This document shows, piece by piece, positions 32,633-40,932 of a stretch of 53,041 nt of DNA. The notes under the pieces were generated by a model. The model did not search any database, was not told the origin of the DNA, and worked only from the letters and a program-made list of their open reading frames with translations. The stretch is from DATLXH01 sp035576005. Lineage in GTDB: Bacteria; Acidobacteriota; Thermoanaerobaculia; Gp7-AA8. The position numbers and the translations under genes were made by a program. The stretch lies in contig DATLXH010000025.1 of assembly GCA_035576005.1 (NCBI GenBank), forward strand, positions 1 through 53,041. The letters are read 5' to 3'. The number at the start of each line of letters is the position of its first letter. The first letter of the stretch is position 1.

Positions 32633-33046
32633 TCACATCACTACGTCACGAGACGCGGGTACGAAGCCACTGGCCGTGCGACATCCGAGAATATACGGTG
32701 CCTGCGGCGTTCCGTCCTGCGCTGAGTGAATTTTCATGTCGCTCAGCCTGAGCCAGTCGGTGCCTTCCGGACAGAGCCGACCCTTCCCTTCAACAGTCCC
32801 GCTCGGCATGAAGCCGCGGTTCGTTACGTGACCTTTGACGTGAAGATCGTAGACCCGTCTCGACCAGTCGATCTCACGGATGGCCGTGGGTTGCGACAAC
32901 AGGATGTAGTGACTCGCGCGGGACCTTGACAGCGACGCTGATGACGAATCGACAGCACGGCTGGTGGACATGTTCATGGATGAAGAAGGGTTTGATGCGC
33001 AAGCTACGGCAAGTGGGAGGAGAGCGACAAGCAGGACTCTTTTCAT
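32633..33046 (-). CDS. Small exported lipoprotein, unknown function
   Basis: About 137 residues from the ATG at 33046, preceded by AAAGGAAAACAGCTT, a good ribosome-binding site. Signal MKRVLLVALLPLAVACASNP has a lipobox with Cys at about residue 16. The mature part starts with a Ser-rich segment (SSSMNMSTSRAVDSSSASL) and then a compact region with HVTNRGFMPSGTVEGKGRLC and SDMKIHSAQDGTPQAPYILG, ending CRTASGFVPASRDVVM; two Cys residues could form a disulfide. No family is recognised. The open frame runs to 33256 but upstream is non-coding looking. It faces the glycosyltransferase gene convergently. Confidence 0.65.
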   Translation of the reverse strand: MKRVLLVALLPLAVACASNPSSSMNMSTSRAVDSSSASLSRSRASHYILLSQPTAIREIDWSRRVYDLHVKGHVTNRGFMPSGTVEGKGRLCPEGTDWLRLSDMKIHSAQDGTPQAPYILGCRTASGFVPASRDVVM

Positions 33047-33224
33047 AAGCTGTTTTCCTTTCGCCTTTGGCGTGTCAGTACCGCCATCTCTACGACTCAT
33101 CTGACGGCGAGTTCCTCGATTTCGGGTTCCCTGAGCAGCTGTTTCAACTTGCTCACCGTCTTGACTCAGGATGTTGTCGTACAGGAACGTCCCCGACTGC
33201 TGATGGCTGGTGCAGGCGAGGCGA

Positions 33225-33481
33225 GGTGGCGGAGAGCGGCCTGGATGCGAGGCCACGACGGTTTCGCGACGAAGGCATAGTCGAGACTATGTCGAGAGCA
33301 GCCGGGGCGGGTGTAGGGACGCAGGGCCTGCGTCCGGCATCCAGACATTCGCATCAGGGATTCTGCATCCCGGCATGAACCCTCGTCCAAAGCGATGGCC
33401 GACGACAATCTTCTCGGTCTGGGACAGGGTACCGGACGCACGCCGTGCGTCCCTGCGCTCGCATTCTGTGAGCAATGCGGG
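33225..33481. mobile_element. Family-4 composite element, copy 2 (left end lost)
   Basis: Closely matches 22865-23151 from GGCGGAGAGCGGCCT onwards, including the hairpin GCATAGTCGAGACTATG and the inserted GTAGGGACGCAGGGCCTGCG palindrome, up to the right end CTGTGAGCAATGCGGG. The expected left end CCCGCATTTCTCACAG is missing, so it is truncated or rearranged. Confidence 0.78.
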
Positions 33482-33497
33482 CCTAGCCTTAAAAGAC

Positions 33498-33523
33498 GCC
33501 GGACATTGGAATGTCCGGCCACA
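33498..33523. repeat. Family-1 half-unit
   Basis: Single arm GCCGGACATTGGAATGTCCG followed by GCCACA; itself a near-perfect palindrome. The second arm of the full element is absent. Confidence 0.75.
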
Positions 33524-33557
33524 GGAGCGCGCCGACTCAGTTTTCTCCGCCCTTTAA

Positions 33558-33584
33558 CCCGCATTTCTCACAGAGAAATGCGGG
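33558..33584. repeat. Minimal family-4 palindrome at the 3' end of the MalK-like gene
   Basis: 27-bp perfect hairpin: CCCGCATTTCTC, loop ACA, GAGAAATGCGGG. This is the two ends of the family-4 element joined with nothing between. It begins at the base next to the stop codon (33585-33587) of the MalK-like gene, so it will form a hairpin at the 3' end of that mRNA and may serve as terminator. Confidence 0.8.
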
Positions 33585-34685
33585 CTAGCTGTGATTCCTT
33601 TCGATGCGCTGGCCGCTCTCGCGATCGAAAAGGTGCAGCCGGTCAGATTGGAAGGCCAGCCTGATTGTTTCGCCCGGCAAGGGAAGCTGCTGGGGAGGGA
33701 CGCGTGCTACGACCTGATTCGCTCCGGCCCGCGCGTAGATGAAGATTTCGTTTCCTACCGGCTCGAGCAGCTCCAGCGCCATCTCGATTCCCGCTTCACC
33801 GTCCGATGACGACACTGCAATATCCTCGGGTCTAACGCCCAGCACCATCTCGGCATCCACGCTCCCCGCTCCGACGCTCATGTCGCGCGACAGTGAGATC
33901 TCGAGTGCTCCATCCGTGGATGCGAAACGGCTGCCGTCAGCGATCACACGACCTTCCACAAAGTTCATGGCCGGACTCCCTATGAACCCTGCAACGAATC
34001 GATTGACGGGCTCGCGGTAAAGCGCCATGGGCGTATCGATCTGCTGAACACGCCCTGCGTCCAGGACAACGATCCGGTCTCCCAGAGTCATTGCTTCGGT
34101 CTGATCGTGAGTCACGTAGATCATCGTTGCTTTGAGTTGACGATGCAGTCTTGCGATCTCAGTTCGTGTCTGGAGCCGCAGCTTCGCATCGAGGTTCGAC
34201 AATGGCTCGTCGAGAAGAAAGACTGCCGGCTCACGAACCAGCGCGCGCCCAAGAGCAACCCGCTGTCGTTGTCCCCCTGAAAGCTCCTTCGGTTTCCGTT
34301 CGAGGATCGTCTCGAGTCCCAGCATGCCCGCTGCCTCGCGGACTCGCTTGTCGACACTCTCCCGCGGCAGTCGTCTCAGCTCGAGACCGAACGCCATATT
34401 CTCGTACACCGTCATGTGCGGATAGAGCGCATAGCTCTGGAAAACCATCGCGATGTCGCGACTCTTGGGGGCGATCTCGTTGACCACGCGGTCGCCGATG
34501 GAAATCGTCCCGCCGCTGATCGTCTCGAGTCCGGCGATCATCCGCAGCAAGGTACTTTTCCCGCAGCCCGACGGACCGACGAAGACGAGCAACTCTCCGT
34601 CTTTCGCCTCGAACGTCGCATCGTGCACCGCGACGTGACCGTTGTCGTAAATCTTTCGGACACCTTCGAGCGCAACACGCGCCAT
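33585..34685 (-). CDS. Sugar ABC transporter ATP-binding protein (MalK/UgpC type)
   Basis: About 366 residues. Walker A GPSGCGKS (about 38-45), Q-loop FQSYALYPHMTVYENMAFGL, signature LSGGQRQRVALGRALVR, Walker B VFLLDEPLSNLDAKLR and switch His YVTHDQTEAMTLGDRI are intact; the C-terminal ~130 residues form the regulatory OB domain with MVLGVRPEDI. Start ATG at 34685 gives MARVALEGVRKIY and follows GAGGGGGGTTGC; the longer open frame to 34820 is not supported. It likely energises the importer at 36355-39574, which lacks its own ATPase, and may serve other CUT1 systems. It is divergent from the GH1 gene, with 109 bp between starts. Confidence 0.93.
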   Translation of the reverse strand: MARVALEGVRKIYDNGHVAVHDATFEAKDGELLVFVGPSGCGKSTLLRMIAGLETISGGTISIGDRVVNEIAPKSRDIAMVFQSYALYPHMTVYENMAFGLELRRLPRESVDKRVREAAGMLGLETILERKPKELSGGQRQRVALGRALVREPAVFLLDEPLSNLDAKLRLQTRTEIARLHRQLKATMIYVTHDQTEAMTLGDRIVVLDAGRVQQIDTPMALYREPVNRFVAGFIGSPAMNFVEGRVIADGSRFASTDGALEISLSRDMSVGAGSVDAEMVLGVRPEDIAVSSSDGEAGIEMALELLEPVGNEIFIYARAGANQVVARVPPQQLPLPGETIRLAFQSDRLHLFDRESGQRIERNHS

Positions 34686-34794
34686 GCAACCCCCCTCGAG
34701 GAAATGACACCGACAACTGACAGACAAGAGTGCCGGTCCTGAATTCGAATCCGCCGCAACAGCGTAGCGCCTCGAACCTGTATTCTTTCTCAAT

Positions 34795-36150
34795 ATGACA
34801 CGCACGATCGAGTTCCCCACCGACTTTCTCTGGGGCGCTGCAACCTCCGCATATCAGATCGAGGGGTCTCCCCTGGCTGACGGCGCCGGAGCAAGCATCT
34901 GGCAGCGCTTCAGCCACACTCCAGGACTCGTCTCGAACAACGAGACAGGAGACGTTGCCTGCGATCACTACCGCCGGTACAAGACAGACGTCGGTCTGAT
35001 GAAAGATCTCGGACTCACCTCGTATCGCTTCAGCATCTCGTGGAGCCGGATCCTCCCAGAGGGGAAGGGACGGGTGAATCAAAAGGGCCTCGATTTCTAT
35101 GGCCGCCTCGTCGATGCGCTGCTCGAGAATGGGATTGCCCCGATGACGACTCTCTACCATTGGGATCTCCCTGTAGCACTCGACGATCAGGGTGGATGGC
35201 TCAATCGCGACATCGCCAACTGGTTCTCCGATTACGCGACCATCGTCTTTCGCGAACTGGACGACAGGGTCAAGCTCTGGGCGACACTCAACGAGCCGTG
35301 GGTGGTGAGCGACGGCGGGTATCTGCACGGGGCGCTCGCGCCGGGCCACAGAAACCTCTACGAAGCACCTCTCGCGTCGCACAACCTGCTGCGAGCACAC
35401 GCGGCGGGCGTTGATGCCTACCGTGCGGTCGGCAAACACCAGGTTGGCCTGGTCGTCAATCTCGAGCCAAAGTATCCGGCATCGCAAGACGACGCGGACC
35501 TTGCTGCAACCGCACGCGCCGATGCGTACATGAACCGGCACTACCTCGACCCGATCTTCTTCGGCCGATATGCGGACGAGTTACCCGAGATGTTCGGGGA
35601 GGGGTGGCCCGACTTCCCCGCCGCCGATTTCGCCGCGCTGCAACGTCCCATCGATTTCCTCGGCATCAACTACTACTCGCGTGGTCTGACGAAGAACGAC
35701 CCCCAGGTTCAGGTAGAGCGCGCGATCCGCGTGAAGAATCCCAGAGCTGCTTACACCGAGACTGCATGGGAAGTTTTTCCGCAGGGGCTGTCTGATGTCC
35801 TCCAGTGGGTAACGAAGCGATACGGGAAGATGCCTCTTTACGTTACTGAGAACGGCTCAGCGTTTTATGATCCGCCGGTGGCAACGGACGGGCGCATCGA
35901 TGATCCGTTGCGCGTCGACTACCTGCGTAGTCACCTGCTTGCGATCCGCGAGGCGATGGATCAGGGAGTCGATCTCCGTGGCTATTTTGCGTGGTCATTG
36001 CTCGACAACTTCGAATGGAGTCACGGCTATTCGAAGCGGTTCGGGATCATTCACGTCGACTACGAAACGCAGCAGAGAACCCCGAAAGCGAGCGCGCGGT
36101 TTTACGCCGAGGTCATCAGGAGTCGCGGAAAGAGCCTTAGCGCGAAATAA
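34795..36150 (+). CDS. bglA: GH1 beta-glucosidase
   Basis: 451 residues, glycoside hydrolase family 1. N-terminal signature FLWGAATSAYQIEG; acid/base Glu167 in TLNEPW; nucleophile Glu352 in YVTENG; aglycone/glycone region FAWSLLDNFEWSHGYSKRFG at the C-terminus. No signal peptide, so it acts in the cytoplasm on imported beta-glycosides (cellobiose-like or aryl glucosides). It is flanked by the MalK-type ATPase gene (divergent) and the importer permease (convergent), consistent with an uptake-and-hydrolysis unit. Length is normal. The gene symbol is by family; substrate is inferred. Confidence 0.93.
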   Translation: MTRTIEFPTDFLWGAATSAYQIEGSPLADGAGASIWQRFSHTPGLVSNNETGDVACDHYRRYKTDVGLMKDLGLTSYRFSISWSRILPEGKGRVNQKGLDFYGRLVDALLENGIAPMTTLYHWDLPVALDDQGGWLNRDIANWFSDYATIVFRELDDRVKLWATLNEPWVVSDGGYLHGALAPGHRNLYEAPLASHNLLRAHAAGVDAYRAVGKHQVGLVVNLEPKYPASQDDADLAATARADAYMNRHYLDPIFFGRYADELPEMFGEGWPDFPAADFAALQRPIDFLGINYYSRGLTKNDPQVQVERAIRVKNPRAAYTETAWEVFPQGLSDVLQWVTKRYGKMPLYVTENGSAFYDPPVATDGRIDDPLRVDYLRSHLLAIREAMDQGVDLRGYFAWSLLDNFEWSHGYSKRFGIIHVDYETQQRTPKASARFYAEVIRSRGKSLSAK

Positions 36151-36354
36151 GCGGTACCCGATGCCGCTCCCTACCAGAGCGGGCGAAGCCTTTGGAGTGC
36201 GGCAGCCGCAGCTGCCGCTTTCTGTGTCACTTCACGGCAAGACAGTTTTCACATCACGCGGCTCGATACGAAAGCGGCAGCTGCGGCTGCCGCACTCCAA
36301 AGCTTCGCCCGCTCTGGTCACGAGAGCTGCCGTCACGAATATTGTCAGTACAAC
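36151..36354. other. Convergent intergenic region between GH1 and permease genes
   Basis: 204 bp almost fully occupied by the GGAGTGCGGCAG palindrome (36173-36318). The long hairpin may terminate transcription from both sides. Confidence 0.6.
36173..36318. mobile_element. Palindromic MITE-like element, GGAGTGCGGCAG family, copy 2
   Basis: 146 bp. Outer ends ACCAGAGCGGGCGAAGC and its inverse GCTTCGCCCGCTCTGGT, followed inside by TTTGGAGTGCGGCAGCCGCA on the left and its complement on the right; arms together about 55 bp. The central ~45 bp (from CTGTGTCACTTCACGG) differ completely from copy 1 at 2153-2287. Arms conserved and centre variable suggests either gene conversion of arms or a structural role. 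Confidence 0.82.
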
Positions 36355-37176
36355 CTAACCCTTTACGCCGCCCACCATCAGCCCGGCGATGTAGTGCTTC
36401 TGCAGCATAAGGAAAAGGACCAGCACCGGCACGACAGTCAGGACTGAGCTTGCCATCATCAACTCGACGTCCTGCACGTGTTCGCCGACCAGGTTCGCCA
36501 CCGAGACAGGCAAGGTGTATTTGTCGTCGTCGCTGAGCACGATCAATGGCCACATGAAGTCGTTCCAGCTCGCCATGAACGTGAAGAGCGCAAGGGTCAC
36601 GAGCGCGGGACGCGCGAGCGGAAGAACGATCGACCAGTAGATCCGGAATTCTCCCGCTCCATCAATGCGCGCTGCGTCGAGAATCTCATCCGGGATGGCC
36701 AGGAGCGATTGCCTGATGAGGAAGATCCCGAAAATGCTCGCAAGGCCCGGGATGATGACTCCCCAGTAGGTGTTGACCAGACCGAGCGACTTGAGGAGCA
36801 GAAAAAGCGGCAACATTCCGACCTGAGTCGGGATCACCAGGGCCGCGATCAACACGCCAAAAAGGCGCTCGCGTCCTGCAAATCGAAGTTTGGCAAATGC
36901 GTAGCCCGCCATCGAGTTCAGCAGCAGCGAAATCGCCGTGACAGCGACTGCGACCAGGGTACTGTTGAGAAACGACTTGCCTAGATCAAGTCGCGTGAAG
37001 AGGTCCCGATAATGCTCGAACGTAATCGAGCTCGGGAAGAACTTCGGAGGATACGATGTCGCCTCCCCCGTCGGCATGACCGAAGCCGAGATCATCCACA
37101 CGAGCGGAAACAAGGTGATGGCGCCGCCGGCGATGAGGGCCGCATGAAGCAGAACTCTCGAGACAGAACGATTCAC
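36355..37176 (-). CDS. Sugar ABC transporter permease (MalG type)
   Basis: About 273 residues from the GTG at 37176, which overlaps the upstream permease stop as GTGA; the longer frame to 37485 is shadow. Six helices and the coupling-loop EAA motif EILDAARIDGAGEFRIYWSI are present, with LPLARPALVTLALFTFMASW after it. The N-terminal MNRSV-like start (VNRSVSRVLLHAALIAGG) is typical of CUT1 inner membrane subunits. With the MalF-like permease and the binding protein it forms an importer for an oligosaccharide or glycoside. The stop codon is 36 bp beyond the palindromic element. Confidence 0.92.
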   Translation of the reverse strand: MNRSVSRVLLHAALIAGGAITLFPLVWMISASVMPTGEATSYPPKFFPSSITFEHYRDLFTRLDLGKSFLNSTLVAVAVTAISLLLNSMAGYAFAKLRFAGRERLFGVLIAALVIPTQVGMLPLFLLLKSLGLVNTYWGVIIPGLASIFGIFLIRQSLLAIPDEILDAARIDGAGEFRIYWSIVLPLARPALVTLALFTFMASWNDFMWPLIVLSDDDKYTLPVSVANLVGEHVQDVELMMASSVLTVVPVLVLFLMLQKHYIAGLMVGGVKG

Positions 37177-38228
37177 GCCTGACCCTCCCTCGTCGTCTTC
37201 TTCACTCGCTCCCGTTGCTGGAGACGGATCTGAATCAAAGTCAGCAGCGCGATCACGACAAACAGAATGAAGGCCACCGCGGATGCGTACCCCATGTTCC
37301 ACCAGCGGAACCCTTCCTTGTACATGAGCATCACAACGGAGAGCGTGCTGTTGAGCGGTCCACCTTCCGGCGTCATGACATACGGCTCCGCAAAGAGCTG
37401 CAGATATCCGATTGCCGTAATGACTCCGACGAAGAGAAACGTCGGCGCCAGCATCGGAAGTGTCACATGACGGAACTGCTGCCATGGTCCGGCACCATCG
37501 ATACGGGCAGCCTCATACAACTCTTCCGGAATGGTCTGGAGCGAAGCAATGAAGATCACCATCGTGTAGCCGAAGTTCTTCCAGACGGCCAGAAGGATAA
37601 TTGCAAACAGGGCCCAGCGAGGGTCCCCCAGCCAGTCAATCGGTTGAATCCCGACGGCACCGAGAATCTGGTTGAGCAAGCCGAACTTCGGGTGGTAGAG
37701 ATAGCGCCAGACGATGGCGACCGCGACGAGCGTCGTTACCACTGGCGCGAAGTAGATCGTGCGGAAAAGACCTTTCCATCTGGCACTCTTTGCGTTGACG
37801 AGCAAAGCCGATCCGAGGGAGATCGCGACAGTCAGCGGTCCGGCGATGAGCGCGAACAGGATGGTGTTTCGAAGAGCTTTCCAGAACACATTGCTTCCGA
37901 GCAACTGCCGGTAGTTGTCCACGCCGTTGAAGCGGACGTTTCCCAGGTCGCCAAGGGCGTAGAGGTCAAAATCGGTGAGGCTGAGAAGCAGCGCCGCGAA
38001 GACAGGAAGAATGAAAAAGAGAAGAATTACTCCCAGCGCCGGAGCAAGAAACAGAAACGCAGCGCGACCTTCCGAAGTGAAGGGACGCGCCGCTGGACGG
38101 CCCTGAGCAGCAGCGGGCGCAGGACTCAGGAGCTCCTCCTCAACGCGCCAGGGCCGGACATTCCAGAGTCGCGTCGCCCCGCGCGGATGGCCGCGACTCC
38201 TGCCGGACATTGGAATGTCCGGCCACAT
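37173..38228 (-). CDS. Sugar ABC transporter permease (MalF type), start codon supplied by a repeat
   Basis: 351 residues in the longest frame. Six or seven helices; EAA motif ELYEAARIDGAGPWQQFRHV; LFLAPALGVILLFFILPVFA is the first helix at about residue 55. The usual N-terminus would start shortly before PFTSEGRAAFLF. Between there and the family-1 palindrome (38152-38227) no ATG, GTG or TTG is in frame; the only candidates are ATGs inside the palindrome (MWPDIPMSGRSRGHP). So the translated N-terminal ~25 residues are probably repeat-derived. It overlaps the end of the binding-protein frame by about 100 bases. Confidence 0.88.
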   Translation of the reverse strand: MWPDIPMSGRSRGHPRGATRLWNVRPWRVEEELLSPAPAAAQGRPAARPFTSEGRAAFLFLAPALGVILLFFILPVFAALLLSLTDFDLYALGDLGNVRFNGVDNYRQLLGSNVFWKALRNTILFALIAGPLTVAISLGSALLVNAKSARWKGLFRTIYFAPVVTTLVAVAIVWRYLYHPKFGLLNQILGAVGIQPIDWLGDPRWALFAIILLAVWKNFGYTMVIFIASLQTIPEELYEAARIDGAGPWQQFRHVTLPMLAPTFLFVGVITAIGYLQLFAEPYVMTPEGGPLNSTLSVVMLMYKEGFRWWNMGYASAVAFILFVVIALLTLIQIRLQQRERVKKTTREGQA

Positions 38229-39574
38229 GGAAACGCCACCGTTCGTCGCGGAGTGCGGGGCCGGGTGATTTCGCTCGAGCTCGCGGTTGCCTTCTTCCGC
38301 GACAGGACCCAGCGACGCTTGGCCAGGATCTGGTCAGTTTTCTTGTCGAGTGCAGTCAGAGCCTGCTCGAGCGTCAGCTCACCTCGTATTTTTGCCTGCG
38401 CGTGCTCAGAGATGGTGGTCGCAATCTGCTCCCACTCCGGGACCTTCGGGGTCGGGACCACTTGCTCGAGCTGCGCGCCGAATGCAGCCAGATGACGATC
38501 GCCCCCGAGTCTCGGATCGCGCCAGACCGACTTGCGGGCCGGAAGATTTCCACTCGCCTCGTAGAAGCGAATCTGCTGAGCGGGCTCGGAGAGAAACTCA
38601 ATCAACTTCCAGGCGGCCTCTTTGTGCGGCGAATCGCGGAAGATCACGAGACTCGAGCCGCCAGCGAGAGAAACTCCCGGCCCGCAGCAACGATCAGGGT
38701 TTGGCAGTGGCGCAGTTGCCCACTTGTCCTGCATCTCGGCTGGAAGTCGTTTCTTGAACTCGCCGACGTTCCAGGGTCCCGTGATGTACATCGCGAAATC
38801 CCCTTTCCCGAACTGCTGGTGGAGGTTAGCCACCTGACTTTCACTGACTACTGGTGCGAAGCCCTTGGCGAACAGACCGGTGTAGAACGTAAACGCTTCG
38901 ACGAAGCGCGGATCACGGAATGCTCCGCGACTTTCCACGGAGATGAGCTCCGCCTTTTTCTGGAGCGCGAGCAACACCGGTTGCGCCCACTCATTCGTCG
39001 GAAGCAGTATCGGATAGTGGTTTGCGCCGCCGCGGATCTTGAGCTGTTTCATCGCCTCGAGCCACTCGTCCCAGGTTCGCGGAGGATTCGGAAATCCCGC
39101 TGCAGCAAGCAGGTCGGTCCGGTAGAAAAGCAGCCGTGTATCGACGTACCACGGGATCCCATAAATGGTTCCGGCGATGACATTGGTTGCCCAGATCCCG
39201 GCGAAGTAATCATCGGGCACGATGACGGTCGAACGCCTGACGAAGGGAGTCAGGTCCTCGAGCGCCCCTACCGCATCGAACTCCGGGATCCATGTATTGC
39301 CCATCTGCGCGAGGTCGGGCGTTGCGTCGCCGACGTGAGCCGTAAGAAGCTTCTCGTGTGCAGCCGTCCACGGCATCTGCTGGACGTCGACCCTGATACC
39401 CGGATTTCGGCGATGAAATTCGGGGATGAGCTCAGCGATCACCTCTCCCTCACGACCGAGGCCCCAGAGCTCGAGCTTCACGCTGCCGCGATCGGGGGCA
39501 GCTGCACAAGTCATTGAGAGGAACGCGAGAAAGGCTGGCAGCAGATTCGAGCGGCGCGATCTGCGGTGGGTCAC
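38126..39574 (-). CDS. Sugar ABC transporter substrate-binding protein with repeat-extended C-terminus
   Basis: 482 residues, extracellular solute-binding protein of the CUT1 (family 1) type. N-terminal signal RSNLLPAFLAFLSMTCAAAP with a possible lipobox Cys. Core motifs: LELWGLGREGEVIAELIPEF, GIPWYVDTRLLFYRTDLLAA, WNVGEFKKRLP, GGSSLVIFRDSPHKEAAWKL and EALTALDKKTDQIL-like helical end (LEQALTALDKKTDQILAKRR). After about residue 445 the frame reads through the family-1 palindrome (38152-38227), adding CGRTFQCPAG, further residues and GRRDSGMSGPG, and ends inside the next gene. First gene of a three-gene importer operon; ligand unknown, beta-glucoside favoured by the nearby GH1. Confidence 0.9.
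   Translation of the reverse strand: MTHRRSRRSNLLPAFLAFLSMTCAAAPDRGSVKLELWGLGREGEVIAELIPEFHRRNPGIRVDVQQMPWTAAHEKLLTAHVGDATPDLAQMGNTWIPEFDAVGALEDLTPFVRRSTVIVPDDYFAGIWATNVIAGTIYGIPWYVDTRLLFYRTDLLAAAGFPNPPRTWDEWLEAMKQLKIRGGANHYPILLPTNEWAQPVLLALQKKAELISVESRGAFRDPRFVEAFTFYTGLFAKGFAPVVSESQVANLHQQFGKGDFAMYITGPWNVGEFKKRLPAEMQDKWATAPLPNPDRCCGPGVSLAGGSSLVIFRDSPHKEAAWKLIEFLSEPAQQIRFYEASGNLPARKSVWRDPRLGGDRHLAAFGAQLEQVVPTPKVPEWEQIATTISEHAQAKIRGELTLEQALTALDKKTDQILAKRRWVLSRKKATASSSEITRPRTPRRTVAFPCGRTFQCPAGVAAIRAGRRDSGMSGPGALRRSS
38152..38227. repeat. Family-1 palindrome, copy D, at the binding protein/permease junction
   Basis: 76 bp. The right arm TGCCGGACATTGGAATGTCC plus GGCCACA matches other copies; the left arm GGGCCGGACATTCCAGAGTC is shortened. 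The centre forms its own hairpin (GAGTCGCG ... CGCGACTC). It encodes the tail of the binding protein in one frame and the first residues of the permease in another. Confidence 0.88.
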
Positions 39575-39646
39575 GCCAGCAAGCTATCGAAGCCGGGAGA
39601 GGCTGTCAATTCGATGATCGCTTCTCACGTGTGAGAGGAGGTGTCC

Positions 39647-39761
39647 TGTGGCCGGACATTCCAATGTCCGGCGTCTCTTTGTGGCTGACAGTGTGATGTC
39701 CGAAGCGCCGGAGTGGCCAATTGTCGCGAAGGGTCGCCGGACATTGAAATGTCCGGCCACA
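39647..39761. repeat. Family-1 palindrome, copy E, between the importer operon and bshA
   Basis: 115 bp, the longest copy: TGTGGCCGGACATTCCAATG at the left end, GCCGGACATTGAAATGTCCG plus GCCACA at the right end, with a centre of about 60 bp containing a degenerate GATGTCCGAAGCGCCGG. Located 49 bp after the bshA stop and 72 bp before the binding-protein start. Confidence 0.88.
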
Positions 39762-39810
39762 AGAGGACACTCTTCCGGCCGATGGGATGCCACCGCGAAT
39801 GACACTTCCA

Positions 39811-40932
39811 CTACCCGTTGAGGATGCGCTTGTAGAACTCGCGGTAGCGCGGGACCACCTGATGAACGTCGAATCTCTCGACTGCGATGCGCCGCCCTTC
39901 CCGCCCCATTGCCGTGGCCTTTTCCGGATCACTCAGTATTTCTATCGCCGCCTCTGACATCCCGGCGACGTCACCGACTTCGCAGAGGTAGCCGTTGACT
40001 CCACTCACCACGACCTCCGGTAAGCCTCCGGCCCGCGTGGCAATCACCGGCACTTCAGATGCCATCGCTTCGAGCGCGGACATTCCAAACGACTCACTCT
40101 CCGAGGGAAGCAGGAAGAGATCGGACCCGGCAACGACCTGTTCTATGTTCGGAACATTGCCGACGAACATGACCTTCGATCTGAGGTCATGCTCCCGTGC
40201 GAAACTCTCGGCCTTCGACCGCTCAGGTCCGTCTCCCACCATGATCAGCCTGCTGGGCACTTTCTTCGTTACTCGCGCAAAAATCTCCATCACGTCGAGC
40301 ACGCGCTTGACCGGACGGAAGTTCGACACATGACAGAGAATCTTTTCCTCGCAATCACCGAACATCCGCGTCATGACATCGCGATTCCTGCGGAACCGCT
40401 CGGGATCGACGAAGTTCGGAATCACTTCGATCGTCTCCCCCGTACTGAAGTGCTCGATGGTCTCGTTCTTGAGCCATTGCGAAACCGCCGTCACACCATC
40501 GGAGGCATCAATGCCGAATCTGGTGATTGGCAGATAGCTCTCATCGCGACCAACCAGAGTGATGTCGGTGCCATGCAGGGTGGTGATGACCTTCAGCCCG
40601 CTCTCTCCAAGAATCTGCTGCGCAAGATGGGCGCTGATGGCGTGCGGAATGGCGTAGTGAACATGCAGCACTTCAAGGTTCTCGTACTTCGCAACTTCAG
40701 CCATCTTCGTTGCGAGCGCGAGGGTGTAGGGAGGATAGTCGTTGAAGAGAGGATACGGAGTCACGGTCACTTCGTGAAACCTGACGCGCTCGTGGAGGTA
40801 ATTGAGTCGAGAGGGGAGCGCGTAGCTGATGAAATGGACCTCGTCCCCGCTCTTCGCCAGAGCGATTCCTAGCTCGGTGGCCACGACACCAGAACCGCCG
40901 AAAGTCGGGTAGCACGTGATGCCGATTCTCAT
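39811..40932 (-). CDS. bshA: BshA, N-acetyl-alpha-D-glucosaminyl L-malate synthase
   Basis: 373-residue GT4 glycosyltransferase, first enzyme of bacillithiol synthesis (UDP-GlcNAc + L-malate). Diagnostic features: N-terminal MRIGITCYPTFGGSGVVATE, then LHVHYAIPHAISAHLA, TTLHGTDITLVGRDESYLPI and the donor-site segment LLPSESESFGMSALEAMASE. The ATG overlaps the bshB stop by 4 bases. Length is normal. Third gene of bshC-bshB-bshA on the minus strand, so the whole pathway is encoded together. Confidence 0.95.
   Translation of the reverse strand: MRIGITCYPTFGGSGVVATELGIALAKSGDEVHFISYALPSRLNYLHERVRFHEVTVTPYPLFNDYPPYTLALATKMAEVAKYENLEVLHVHYAIPHAISAHLAQQILGESGLKVITTLHGTDITLVGRDESYLPITRFGIDASDGVTAVSQWLKNETIEHFSTGETIEVIPNFVDPERFRRNRDVMTRMFGDCEEKILCHVSNFRPVKRVLDVMEIFARVTKKVPSRLIMVGDGPERSKAESFAREHDLRSKVMFVGNVPNIEQVVAGSDLFLLPSESESFGMSALEAMASEVPVIATRAGGLPEVVVSGVNGYLCEVGDVAGMSEAAIEILSDPEKATAMGREGRRIAVERFDVHQVVPRYREFYKRILNG

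Larger units (their letters stand above)
33047..33584. other. Intergenic region with three repeat units
   Basis: 538 bp between two minus-strand genes. 33047-33224 has no recognised element or supported gene; a 19-codon frame (VSKLKQLLREPEIEELAVR) is visible on the minus strand but too short to call. 33225-33584 consists of a family-4 composite element, half a family-1 palindrome and a minimal family-4 hairpin, listed separately. Confidence 0.6.

Noticed and set aside
33067..33557. Open frames through the intergenic repeats upstream of the MalK-like gene's 3' end
   Set aside because: They translate family-4 and family-1 elements and match similar spurious frames at 22794-23078.
34231..35541. 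436-residue minus-strand open frame
   Set aside because: It overlaps both the MalK-like gene (same strand, other frame) and the GH1 gene (antisense); both of those have strong family motifs.
37215..39517. Long plus-strand open frames of 426 and 435 residues
   Set aside because: Antisense to the permease and binding-protein genes, composition typical of reversed membrane-protein codons, no motifs.
4252..39761. Possible CRISPR or regularly spaced repeats
   Set aside because: The repeats are dispersed, palindromic and singly placed, with no regular spacer array and no cas genes.
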